Shown here piece after piece: positions 1 to 6,048 of a stretch of 7,480 nucleotides of DNA (its first letter is position 1; each line of letters starts with the position of its first letter). Both the position numbers and the translations under genes were made by a program. Below the pieces are notes generated by a model. That model searched no databases, was not told where the DNA came from, and worked only from the letters and a program-made list of their open reading frames with translations. The stretch is from positions 1 through 7,480 of the forward strand of contig CAJOER010000042.1 of the NCBI GenBank assembly GCA_905233805.1. The letters are read 5' to 3'. Source of the stretch: an uncultured Eubacterium sp. Its GTDB lineage: Bacteria > Bacillota > Clostridia > Oscillospirales > Acutalibacteraceae.

Positions 1-34
1 GAGGAACACGAAAAACGATAAGCCCTACCGTTAA

Positions 35-394
35 AGGGGCGACGATATTGAAGTAATAATATCCGACATTATGCGCCAGATAGGCGTTCCCGCCCATATC
101 AAGGGCTATCAGTATCTCCGCACTTCAATCACCCTTTGTATCACTAATCCCGAAATGCTCGGTTCCGTTACAAAGATTCTTTATCCCACGGTAGCAAAGC
201 AGTATTCAACTACCGCAAGCCGTGTCGAGCGCGCAATACGACACGCGATTGAGGTTGCGTGGGACAGAGGCGATGTCGACGTGCTTTCGTCGTTCTTCGG
301 CTACACGATAGATTCGGACAGGGGCAAACCCACAAACTCGGAATTTATTGCTATGATTTCCGACAAAATCCGCCTTCTTCTTAAAACAGGATAA
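35..394 (+). CDS. spo0A: Spo0A C-terminal DNA-binding domain (5'-partial, frame interrupted upstream)
   Basis: Spo0A is the phosphorelay response regulator that starts sporulation; its C-terminal effector domain binds 0A boxes. From the ATG at 71 the sequence carries the family signature [13 protein letters not shown] (residues 5-17), then the helix-turn-helix with its recognition helix around [18 protein letters not shown] (47-64), and the closing [17 protein letters not shown] segment. The domain clearly extends upstream of this ATG ([10 protein letters not shown], from about position 44), so 71 is not the natural start, and no Shine-Dalgarno site precedes it. The frame is open only back to 35, because TAA occupies 32-34. 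The receiver domain should lie to the left of the window. Frame 3 is open from 3 to 53, so one extra base in 35-53 (for example in the G run at 36-39) would join the frames. Either the gene is broken here, or there is a base error, or the window edge misleads. Family identity is very secure; intactness is not. Confidence 0.9.
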   Translation, partial: RGDDIEVIISDIMRQIGVPAHIKGYQYLRTSITLCITNPEMLGSVTKILYPTVAKQYSTTASRVERAIRHAIEVAWDRGDVDVLSSFFGYTIDSDRGKPTNSEFIAMISDKIRLLLKTG

Positions 395-396
395 AA

Positions 397-437
397 AATA
401 ACGGAGTGAAAACGTGTTTTCACTCCGTTATTTTTTT
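397..437. terminator. Bidirectional intrinsic terminator between spo0A and prmA
   Basis: A perfect inverted repeat pairs 397-413 with 416-432 (arm core ACGGAGTGAAAAC), leaving a tight loop that in RNA would open to CGTG. A run of seven T (431-437) follows on the + strand, and a run of six A (393-398) gives the matching U tract on the - strand. It therefore ends both convergent transcripts. The prmA stop codon (428-430) lies inside one arm, and the spo0A stop (392-394) lies just before the other. Confidence 0.95.
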
Positions 438-1375
438 ACCGCAAATACAAGCCAGCCGTTATTTTCCCTGCGTTCAACAACTTTAAAGCCGTTTTTCTCA
501 AAGGATTTAAGCACGTCGTCCTCCCTCGGTTCAATAATTCCGCCGGTAATGTAAATTCCGCCGTCCTCCAGGAAAGCGCCGACCTGTTCGTTAAATCTTA
601 TTATTATATCGGCAACTATATTTGCAACTATTAAATTATACTTCCCGCTGACTTTTTCGGAAAGGTCGCCCTGAACGAAACGGATTCTGCCGTCGCCGAA
701 GCCGTTTTCTTTTGCGTTTTGCACCGCGGTTTTAACGGCGAGCGAATCAATATCAACTCCCGTCGCGCTTTTTGCGCCGAGAAGAAGAGAGGCAATTGAA
801 AGAATGCCGCTTCCGCATCCGATATCGAGTACCGTGCTCTCCTCCTGAACGTAATCCTCAAGCGTTTCAAGACAGAGCTTCGTGGTCGGGTGAGAGCCGG
901 TGCCGAAAGCAAGACCCGGTTCAATATTAAGGACCTTTCTGTCCCCTGCGTCGAACTCATTTTCCCAAAGCGGACGTATAAGCAGTTTTTTGCCTATCGG
1001 CATAGGATGAAAGTACTGTTTCCAGTTGTTCTGCCAGTCCTCAACGCGGCAGTCCGAAATACGAATATCGTACTCTATACCGCACGAATCAAGCCTTTCC
1101 TTTATAAACGAAACCGCCTCAAGCGGATTTTCGTCGGGATTAAAATACACGTGGATTACCGCTTTGCTCCTGTCCTTTTTGAGCAGTTCCTCGTCGATTA
1201 AATCAATATGCGCTATTTCAAGCGTTTCCTCAACAAGGGAGGAATAATCCTCAATATAAATACCGTAAGGTACGGTCATATTAGCTATTGAGCCGGCAGT
1301 TTCAACGTCCTTCGGGTCAATTATTACCGATATGTCGCTCCATCTGTCCTGTGAAACGTCATTAGTCATTCCCAT
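428..1375 (-). CDS. prmA: Ribosomal protein L11 methyltransferase PrmA
   Basis: PrmA trimethylates ribosomal protein L11 in the cytoplasm using S-adenosylmethionine. The 315-residue product has the family layout: an N-terminal L11-recognition domain beginning SDISVIIDPKDVETAG, the linker with NNWKQYFHPMPIGKKLLIRP, then the Rossmann-fold methyltransferase with PGLAFGTGSHPTT (about 153-165), SAM motif I DIGCGSG (184-190), the acidic VDID (207-210) and NIVADI (252-257). Length is normal for the family. I choose the ATG at 1373-1375 because AGGAG (complement of 1383-1387) sits 7 nt upstream. A second ATG at 1367-1369 is possible, but its spacing is 13 nt. A longer frame back to 1450 adds 25 residues lying wholly inside the preceding gene and unlike PrmA. 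The start overlaps the end of the yhaM-like gene by 14 nt, which suggests translational coupling in an operon. It is the last gene before the terminator. Confidence 0.96.
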   Translation of the reverse strand: MGMTNDVSQDRWSDISVIIDPKDVETAGSIANMTVPYGIYIEDYSSLVEETLEIAHIDLIDEELLKKDRSKAVIHVYFNPDENPLEAVSFIKERLDSCGIEYDIRISDCRVEDWQNNWKQYFHPMPIGKKLLIRPLWENEFDAGDRKVLNIEPGLAFGTGSHPTTKLCLETLEDYVQEESTVLDIGCGSGILSIASLLLGAKSATGVDIDSLAVKTAVQNAKENGFGDGRIRFVQGDLSEKVSGKYNLIVANIVADIIIRFNEQVGAFLEDGGIYITGGIIEPREDDVLKSFEKNGFKVVERRENNGWLVFAVKK

Positions 1376-2348
1376 TATCTTTCTCCTCGGCAAAATTAAC
1401 CGTGTGCTTCGTTGACGAAAGTCCGTGATTATAGAGTTTTCTGTTATCAAGCGCCCACTGTCTTTCCGTAAATCCGCCCGCGTCGATTTTATCCGTAGCC
1501 GTATTTACCTCCCAGATTGTAGCGTCAAGATTATCGAGCATTGAAAGCACGACCGCTTCAAGGAACATCGGGCGGACCGCCGCGCCGAATTCGGGCACGC
1601 CGTGGTGGGAAATAATCATATGTTCAAGAAGAGTAATTTCCTCGCCTTCGATTCCGAGTTCCTTCGCCGCCTGTTCAACGTACATAGCGCCTTTTACAAG
1701 GTGGCCGATAAGCTCGCCCTCGGTTGAATAGCCCTTTGCAAGCCCCGTATCGCCGAGTTCAAGCTCCCACGTTTTTGCAACGTCGTGAAGAATCACGCCC
1801 GAAAGCAAGAGTTCCCTGTTTATATTCGGATAGATTTTGCAGATTTCCTCCGCCATTCTCATTATGCTCACGGTGTGGTACATAAGTCCGCCGACGAGAG
1901 CGTGGTGAAGTCTGAGCGCCGCGGGACAAAGAATCATTTTATCCTTCTTTTCGTCTATTATTTTAAGAACGACGGCTTTGAGCTTTTCATTTTCAAAGCC
2001 CTCGACCTTGCCTCTCATTATTTCAAAGAGCTGCTCTCCGCCGATTTCGGATACGGGAACAAGGTCGGAAAGGCTGTACTCGTCGCTGTCCTTTGCAGGT
2101 CTTATCTGAGAAATGCGGAACTGCTCTTTTCCGTTATACTGTTCGATATTTCCCCTGACTTTGACTACCATATCCTGTTCAAAAACTCCGTTCCCGCTGA
2201 AATCCCAGAGCTTTGCGCTCATTTCGCCGTCCTTGTCGGCAATAATCAAATCAAGGTATGACGAGCCGTTTCTCGTCTTTTTTTCTTCGCATTTTTTGAG
2301 GATAACAAATCCGTCAAGCATTCCGTTTGATAACTCGGTAAAATTCAT
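1362..2348 (-). CDS. yhaM: YhaM-type 3'-5' exoribonuclease (OB-fold plus HD domain)
   Basis: YhaM-family proteins are metal-dependent 3'-5' exoribonucleases of Bacillota that trim RNA ends in the cytoplasm. The 328 residues are close to the usual length (about 314). Residues 10-85 form an OB-fold nucleic-acid-binding domain (DLIIADKDGEMSAKLWDF, then VVKVRGNIEQYNGKEQFRI). Residues about 145-280 form the HD phosphohydrolase domain, with H158 (MYHT), H188-D189 (VILHDVAKTWEL), H216 (GHLVKG), H243, H248-H249 and D272 (SMLDNLDA) as likely metal ligands; all look intact. The last 20 residues form a polar, probably disordered tail (EEKDNGND end). GGAG (complement of 2356-2359) lies 7 nt before the ATG. 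The gene starts 13 nt after the radC-like 2 stop and overlaps prmA by 14 nt, so it is operonic. The family assignment is strong; the exact substrate is inferred from Bacillus YhaM. Confidence 0.92.
   Translation of the reverse strand: MNFTELSNGMLDGFVILKKCEEKKTRNGSSYLDLIIADKDGEMSAKLWDFSGNGVFEQDMVVKVRGNIEQYNGKEQFRISQIRPAKDSDEYSLSDLVPVSEIGGEQLFEIMRGKVEGFENEKLKAVVLKIIDEKKDKMILCPAALRLHHALVGGLMYHTVSIMRMAEEICKIYPNINRELLLSGVILHDVAKTWELELGDTGLAKGYSTEGELIGHLVKGAMYVEQAAKELGIEGEEITLLEHMIISHHGVPEFGAAVRPMFLEAVVLSMLDNLDATIWEVNTATDKIDAGGFTERQWALDNRKLYNHGLSSTKHTVNFAEEKDNGND
1383..1387 (-). promoter_or_regulatory. Shine-Dalgarno site deciding the prmA start
   Basis: AGGAG on the - strand, 7 nt before the ATG at 1373-1375. 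It lies inside the last codons of the yhaM-like gene, as expected for coupled translation, and it favours this ATG over the upstream in-frame ATG at 1448-1450. Confidence 0.8.
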
Positions 2349-2361
2349 AATGTCTCTCCGT

Positions 2362-3063
2362 TCAGTTTGTAAAGTAATTCATATAGTTAACGTCATACGT
2401 CATTGAAAACGTACCGTCTTTGCCGACAATAATATAATCGTTAAAATTAAGTTCGAGGTGTTTCATAGCCCTGCTCAGTTTTATTACGCTGTCAACGTCG
2501 TCATCGCCCGGCTTATAACTCCTTTCGGGCTTTACCCTTATAAGCACGAGGGCAGCCGCCTTATTAATCAGCGCGTATTCTATTATTTTAAGAGGTTCTA
2601 TATTCAGCCTGCCGTCAGCAACCGTGCAGAAGCTGTTGCAGCATATAACCTCGCTTGAATTGTTAAGGCACATAACAAGAAGTTCGTCTTTGTTAAAACC
2701 GCTGAGCCTGTTTTCAACGTATTCCTTTGCGCTTGCATAGCTGTTGATTATATCGGCAGTATTTTTGCCGGTTTTATACAGGTGCTTCGGTATGTCGCCG
2801 AAAAGCTTAATCAGCCACGCTGCGTTCTCACCTATTCCGTCAATAGCGCAAAGCGTACCGTAATCCGCTTCAAACACCTTTTCAAAATCGCCGCCGAAGT
2901 GATTAAGAAGCCCGTAGGCGGTTTCCTTAACGTCTTTTCTCGGTATTGCATATGTAAGAATCAGTTCAAGCATATTGTGATACTGCATACCCGCCGCACC
3001 GTTTTTTATATAAGCGTCGCGAATCCTCTGTCTGTGACCTTCCCTCGACAGTTCCTTTGACAT
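2362..3063 (-). CDS. RadC-family JAB protein with a degenerate JAMM motif (likely inactive)
   Basis: A 233-residue RadC/JAB-domain protein. Residues about 30-90 are the N-terminal helical, helix-hairpin-helix-like part (LELILTYAIPRKD, HFGGDFEKVFEAD, IDGIGENAA). Residues about 108-225 are the JAB (MPN-like) domain, ending DYIIVGKDGTFSM. The metal-binding motif is lost: where active relatives have H-x-H-P followed by S-x-x-D, this protein has R176-V-K178-P and G186-x-x-D189. Only the aspartate remains, and the glutamate expected at the start of the domain aligns with Asp126, next to Glu127. The frame is intact, the length is normal and the start is good (GGGAGA 7 nt before the ATG), so this is a maintained protein rather than a pseudogene. 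It follows its paralogue by 16 nt and precedes the yhaM-like gene by 13 nt. RadC function is unresolved even for active members; the old DNA-repair name is not well supported. Structural or partner role is my inference. Confidence 0.85.
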   Translation of the reverse strand: MSKELSREGHRQRIRDAYIKNGAAGMQYHNMLELILTYAIPRKDVKETAYGLLNHFGGDFEKVFEADYGTLCAIDGIGENAAWLIKLFGDIPKHLYKTGKNTADIINSYASAKEYVENRLSGFNKDELLVMCLNNSSEVICCNSFCTVADGRLNIEPLKIIEYALINKAAALVLIRVKPERSYKPGDDDVDSVIKLSRAMKHLELNFNDYIIVGKDGTFSMTYDVNYMNYFTN

Positions 3064-3079
3064 CGTTAAATCTCCCTGC

Positions 3080-3778
3080 TCAGATAAAACAAATTGCGCA
3101 TTCGTCGTCGTTTTTCATTGAAAGGCTTTCGCCTTTGCCGACAATTATATGGTCCTTCATTTCTACTCCCGCGCTGACAAGCGAGGCGTAAAGCGCCTTA
3201 GTGAAAATAATATCGGCGCTTGACGGACGGGACGTTCCCATAGGATGGTTGTGCGCAATTATTACCGAAGACGCCGAATCGTTTATTATGCATTTTATTA
3301 TTTTTACAAACTCAACGCCCGTAACGTTAACCGTTCCCTCGGCAACCTCGGTACAGCTTATTATTCCGTTTTCCTCATTAAGAGTAATAACGATTATTCT
3401 CTCGTACACAAGTCCGCCGAGCATATTTTCGCAATACCTTATCGCCTCGTCGGTGCTTTTAATATATTTTACGTCTTTATTACGGCTCTGTCTCACGGCA
3501 ACGGCGCTGTCATATACAAGATGAAAAAGCGCGGCGGAATTCCTGCTTATTCCCTCAACCTTGCAAAGCTCGTTGATATCTGCCGCAAAAACTCTCCCGA
3601 GATTTCCGCCGAAATAATCAAGCAGCCTTTCCGCTGTACTTTTAACCTCATCTTTTTTAACGGCATAAAAAAGAAAAAGCTCAAGAATTTCAAGGTCTGT
3701 CATAGAGTCAATGCCTGTTTCAAGGTATTTTCTTCTCAGCTTCGACCTGTACTCCTCTCCTGAGTTTTTCCTTTCCAT
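3080..3778 (-). CDS. radC: RadC-family JAB/JAMM metalloprotein (intact motif)
   Basis: A 232-residue RadC-family protein, close to the usual length of about 225. Residues 28-90 form the N-terminal helical domain (ILELFLFYAVKKDEVKSTAERLL, with a helix-hairpin-helix-like CKVEGISRNSAAL). Residues about 105-225 form the JAB domain, with a candidate catalytic glutamate E126 (YERIIVITLN), the JAMM metal motif H176-N-H178-P, then S186-x-x-D189, and the terminal DHIIVGKGESLSM. All zinc ligands are present, so a JAMM-type metallohydrolase fold is expected. The true substrate of bacterial RadC is unknown, and the radiation-repair name comes from an E. coli allele later traced to another gene. AGGG 6 nt before the ATG supports the start. 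It is the first gene of the radC-radC-yhaM-prmA block, with a promoter at 3813-3841, and sits 79 nt after guaA. It aligns along its full length with the following gene, so the two are tandem, well-diverged duplicates. Confidence 0.92.
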   Translation of the reverse strand: MERKNSGEEYRSKLRRKYLETGIDSMTDLEILELFLFYAVKKDEVKSTAERLLDYFGGNLGRVFAADINELCKVEGISRNSAALFHLVYDSAVAVRQSRNKDVKYIKSTDEAIRYCENMLGGLVYERIIVITLNEENGIISCTEVAEGTVNVTGVEFVKIIKCIINDSASSVIIAHNHPMGTSRPSSADIIFTKALYASLVSAGVEMKDHIIVGKGESLSMKNDDECAICFI

Positions 3779-3812
3779 TTTATACCCTCATTTACAATAA
3801 ATTCCGAAACAA

Positions 3813-3841
3813 ATTATACCAAAAACAGCCCGAAAACGCAA
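3813..3841 (-). promoter_or_regulatory. Sigma-A type promoter of the radC-radC-yhaM-prmA operon
   Basis: On the - strand, TATAAT (complement of 3813-3818) is preceded by TGG, giving an extended -10. A weak -35 TTGCGT (complement of 3836-3841) lies exactly 17 nt upstream. The start point would fall near 3806, about 28 nt before the radC start codon. I see no convincing hairpin terminator between the guaA stop (3858) and this promoter, so readthrough from guaA may add to expression. Confidence 0.65.
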
Positions 3842-3857
3842 TACCTATAAAAAATAA

Positions 3858-5384
3858 TTATTCGTATTCCACCGTGGCGGGGGGTTTGCTCGTGATGTCG
3901 TAGACTACGCGGTTAATCATCGGACATTCGTTGGTTATGCGGTTTGACACCTTGGCGAGGATATCATAGGGTATTCTCGCCCAGTCGGCAGTCATAAAGT
4001 CGTCGGTAGTGACGGCTCTTATTACCACGAGGTTCTCATAGGTTCTGTGGTCGCCCATAACGCCCACCGTCTTTACGCCGGGGAGCACGCAGAAAAACTG
4101 CGCGAGGTTTCTCTCGTACCCGTTTTTACTCATTTCGTCCCTCAAAACCGCGTCGGCGTTCTGAAGAATTTCAATCTTCTCAGCAGTGATTTCGCCGATA
4201 ATACGGACTCCGAGGCCGGGACCGGGGAACGGCTGACGCCATACGAGCTCTCTCGGAATTCCGAGCCTTTCGCCCACGCGCCTTACCTCGTCTTTGAAGA
4301 GGTCCGCAAGCGGCTCGATTATCCCCTCAAACTCAACGTCGTCGGGCGTTTTTACGCGGTTGTGGTGTGTCTTGATTACGTCTGCGTCGCCCTTGCCGGA
4401 TTCTATGCAGTCGGGGTAAATTGTACCCTGAGCAAAAAAGCCCTTATCGCTCTGCTTTCTTATCTCATCCCAGAAAACGTTGAAAAATTCCGTGCCGATA
4501 ATGCGCCTTTTCTCTTCCGGGTCGGTTACGCCTTTGAGCGCCGAAAGGAAATGCTCACCGCAGTTCACTCTTATAAAGTTCATATCAAACATTGACGTAA
4601 AGGTCTTTTCAACGAAGTCGCCCTCGTCCTTTCTCATAAGCCCCTGGTCAACGAAAACGCAGGTCAGCTGCCTGCCAACCGCACGCGAAAGGAGCGCCGC
4701 TGCAACCGAGGAGTCAACGCCGCCCGAAAGACCGAGAATAACATTTTTATTCCCAATCTGCTCGCGGAGCTTTGCAACCGTGTTTTCGATAAAGTTATCC
4801 ATTATCCAGTCGCCCTTGCAGCAGCAGATATTGTAAAGGAAGTTGTAAAGCACCTGATGTCCGTACTCCGAGTGGGTAACCTCGGGGTGGAACTGAACGG
4901 CGTAAATGCCTTTTTTTACGTTTTGCATAGCGGCACAGGGACAGTCGGGCGTAGTGCCGATAACCTCATATCCCTCGGGTGCTTTTGCAATATAATCCGT
5001 GTGGCTCATCCATACCACCGACTTTTCGGGAACGTTCTCAAAAAGCGGGGATTTTTTCGCCGTAAGTTCAATTTTTCCGTATTCGGATACGGGCGCGGTC
5101 TTAACCTCGCCGCCCGCCATCCAAGCCGTGAGCTGACAGCCGTAGCATATGCCCAGAACGGGGACGCCCATATCGAGAATATCCTTAGAATAATGGGGCG
5201 AACTCATATCAAAAACGGAATTCGGGCCGCCCGTAAAGATTATTCCTTTATATTTGTTGTTCCTTATAACCTCAATAGGCGTAGTGTAAGGCAGGATTTC
5301 CGCATAAACCCTGTTATCTCTTACGCGGCGGGCGATTAACTGATTATACTGTCCGCCGAAATCAAGTACCAAAATCTTTTCCAT
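3858..5384 (-). CDS. guaA: GMP synthase (glutamine-hydrolysing)
   Basis: GuaA converts XMP, ATP and glutamine to GMP, the last step of guanine nucleotide synthesis. The 508-residue protein is complete. The class I glutamine amidotransferase domain spans about 3-190, with the nucleophile C80 in GICYGCQ and H166/E168 in QFHPEVTHSEYG. The ATP pyrophosphatase domain begins near 195 and has the P-loop SGGVDSS (220-226). The C-terminal dimerisation domain starts around 385 (RQPFPGPGLGVRIIGE) and ends with the family tail KPPATVEYE. All catalytic residues I can place are present. GGAGG lies 6 nt before the ATG. The promoter is at 5409-5437 on the - strand, giving a leader of only about 17 nt, too short for a purine riboswitch. 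The gene stands alone, divergent from the zinc-ribbon gene and followed after 79 nt by the radC operon. Confidence 0.98.
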   Translation of the reverse strand: MEKILVLDFGGQYNQLIARRVRDNRVYAEILPYTTPIEVIRNNKYKGIIFTGGPNSVFDMSSPHYSKDILDMGVPVLGICYGCQLTAWMAGGEVKTAPVSEYGKIELTAKKSPLFENVPEKSVVWMSHTDYIAKAPEGYEVIGTTPDCPCAAMQNVKKGIYAVQFHPEVTHSEYGHQVLYNFLYNICCCKGDWIMDNFIENTVAKLREQIGNKNVILGLSGGVDSSVAAALLSRAVGRQLTCVFVDQGLMRKDEGDFVEKTFTSMFDMNFIRVNCGEHFLSALKGVTDPEEKRRIIGTEFFNVFWDEIRKQSDKGFFAQGTIYPDCIESGKGDADVIKTHHNRVKTPDDVEFEGIIEPLADLFKDEVRRVGERLGIPRELVWRQPFPGPGLGVRIIGEITAEKIEILQNADAVLRDEMSKNGYERNLAQFFCVLPGVKTVGVMGDHRTYENLVVIRAVTTDDFMTADWARIPYDILAKVSNRITNECPMINRVVYDITSKPPATVEYE

Positions 5385-5408
5385 AAGTATCCTCCGTATA
5401 TTTTATAT

Positions 5409-5437
5409 ATTATAAACGTATTTTAATACGATTTCAA
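5409..5437 (-). promoter_or_regulatory. Sigma-A promoter of guaA
   Basis: On the - strand, -35 TTGAAA (complement of 5432-5437; five of six match consensus) and -10 TATAAT (complement of 5409-5414) are separated by exactly 17 nt. Transcription should start near 5402, leaving a very short leader before the GGAGG and ATG. Confidence 0.8.
5417..5430. repeat. Hyphenated palindrome inside the guaA promoter spacer (possible operator)
   Basis: CGTATT (5417-5422), TT, then AATACG (5425-5430): a perfect 6+2+6 inverted repeat. It lies wholly in the 17-nt spacer between the guaA -35 and -10, where a bound protein would block polymerase. The region is AT-rich, so a chance palindrome cannot be excluded, and I do not recognise the site of any known regulator. 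Confidence 0.45.
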
Positions 5438-5446
5438 TATTAAAGA

Positions 5447-5476
5447 TTGACATAATCTGCCCTTGAATACTATAAT
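5447..5476 (+). promoter_or_regulatory. Sigma-A promoter of the zinc-ribbon membrane protein gene
   Basis: A perfect -35 TTGACA (5447-5452) and a perfect -10 TATAAT (5471-5476) are spaced by 18 nt. The predicted start is near 5483. The Shine-Dalgarno site AAGGAG (5490-5495) lies 8 nt before the ATG at 5504. This is the strongest-looking promoter in the window and is divergent from the guaA promoter. Confidence 0.85.
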
Positions 5477-5503
5477 ATATTTGTAAAGAAAGGAGATAAC
5501 GCT

Positions 5504-6004
5504 ATGAAAATCTGTCCTAACTGTAAAATGCAGCTTGACGACTCCGCGTCCTTTTGCAATTACTGCGGAGCGCCGCTTGATTATCAGAACCCGCCGCAGC
5601 CTCAGCCGCAGGCGCAGCAGTTCAATTATCCGCCCGCTTATCAGCAGGCGTTCAGCCCTTACGCTGCAGAGCTGAAAAACGAGATATCAAACGTAAAGAC
5701 TCTCGGCATAATTTCGCTTATTTTCATTATATTTAATATGTTGGTAAGCCTTATATGCTCAATTATAGGTATTGTAAAGGGCAACAACGCAATCAAAAAG
5801 GCGGAAAGCTTAGGCGAATTTCAGCTTGTAAAGGAAGCCGAAGAGGCGAAAAAGCTCAGTAAAATCGCGCTCATCATCTCTATCGTGCTTACAATTATTG
5901 CAATAATAGTCGTAACAGCGATAGTAGCCCTCGGCGTTTATTCAACCACACGCGGCAGCGGCATAAGCGGCATACCCGATATCAACGACTTTTCGGGATT
6001 TTAA
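5504..6004 (+). CDS. Zinc-ribbon protein with two membrane helices, CD225-like
   Basis: A 166-residue protein of unknown function. Residues 1-25 form a C4 zinc ribbon with paired cysteines C4-x2-C7 and C18-x2-C21 (CPNC and CNYC). Residues 28-55 are a Pro/Gln/Tyr-rich flexible linker. Two hydrophobic segments follow, about 67-92 and 120-145, joined by a charged, lysine/glutamate-rich loop (AIKKAESLGEF, then EAEEAKKLSK). This pattern of two helices with a GD/GE-type loop containing alanines and lysines resembles CD225/dispanin-like small membrane proteins common in Gram-positive bacteria, but that likeness is by eye. The tail of about 20 residues is polar and glycine-rich (GSGISGIPDINDFSGF). 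There is no signal peptide; the ribbon is probably cytoplasmic. It has its own consensus promoter and a terminator right after the stop, so it is a single-gene transcript. Zinc binding and membrane location are well supported; role is unknown. Confidence 0.85.
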   Translation: MKICPNCKMQLDDSASFCNYCGAPLDYQNPPQPQPQAQQFNYPPAYQQAFSPYAAELKNEISNVKTLGIISLIFIIFNMLVSLICSIIGIVKGNNAIKKAESLGEFQLVKEAEEAKKLSKIALIISIVLTIIAIIVVTAIVALGVYSTTRGSGISGIPDINDFSGF

Positions 6005-6014
6005 GTAAAATTAA

Positions 6015-6048
6015 AAGGCTTACGGTTTTCCGTAAGCCTTATTTTTTT
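6015..6048. terminator. Bidirectional intrinsic terminator
   Basis: A perfect 11-bp stem AAGGCTTACGG (6015-6025) pairs with 6030-6040 around a TTTT loop. It is followed by seven T (6042-6048) on the + strand and backed by A-rich sequence at 6007-6016 for the - strand. It lies between the convergent zinc-ribbon gene and CdaR-like gene; the latter's stop codon (6047-6049) overlaps the T run. Confidence 0.95.

Noticed and set aside
890..1247. Two + strand frames (103 and 73 codons) opposite prmA
   Set aside because: Antisense shadows inside the methyltransferase gene, with no recognisable domain.
1376..1450. 25-residue N-terminal extension of PrmA
   Set aside because: It lies entirely inside the preceding gene, is unlike PrmA, and a better ribosome site precedes the ATG at 1375.
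1785..2261. 158-codon + strand frame opposite the yhaM-like gene
   Set aside because: Antisense to the intact HD-domain gene; no support from motifs or a promoter.
3245..3763. Open frame of 172 codons on the + strand opposite radC-like 1
   Set aside because: Fully antisense to a clear RadC gene, no recognisable domain and no good ribosome site; a shadow of the codon use on the other strand.
3779..3857. Possible terminator after guaA
   Set aside because: Only AT-rich self-complementary bits (AATAATTATT) with no stable GC stem; I could not support a hairpin plus T run.
4047..5339. Three + strand open frames opposite guaA (182, 118 and 160 codons)
   Set aside because: All lie antisense to a complete GMP synthase and have low-complexity or cysteine-scattered translations without family likeness.
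5385..5503. Purine riboswitch upstream of guaA
   Set aside because: The predicted guaA start point leaves a leader of about 17 nt and no aptamer-like pairing is present.
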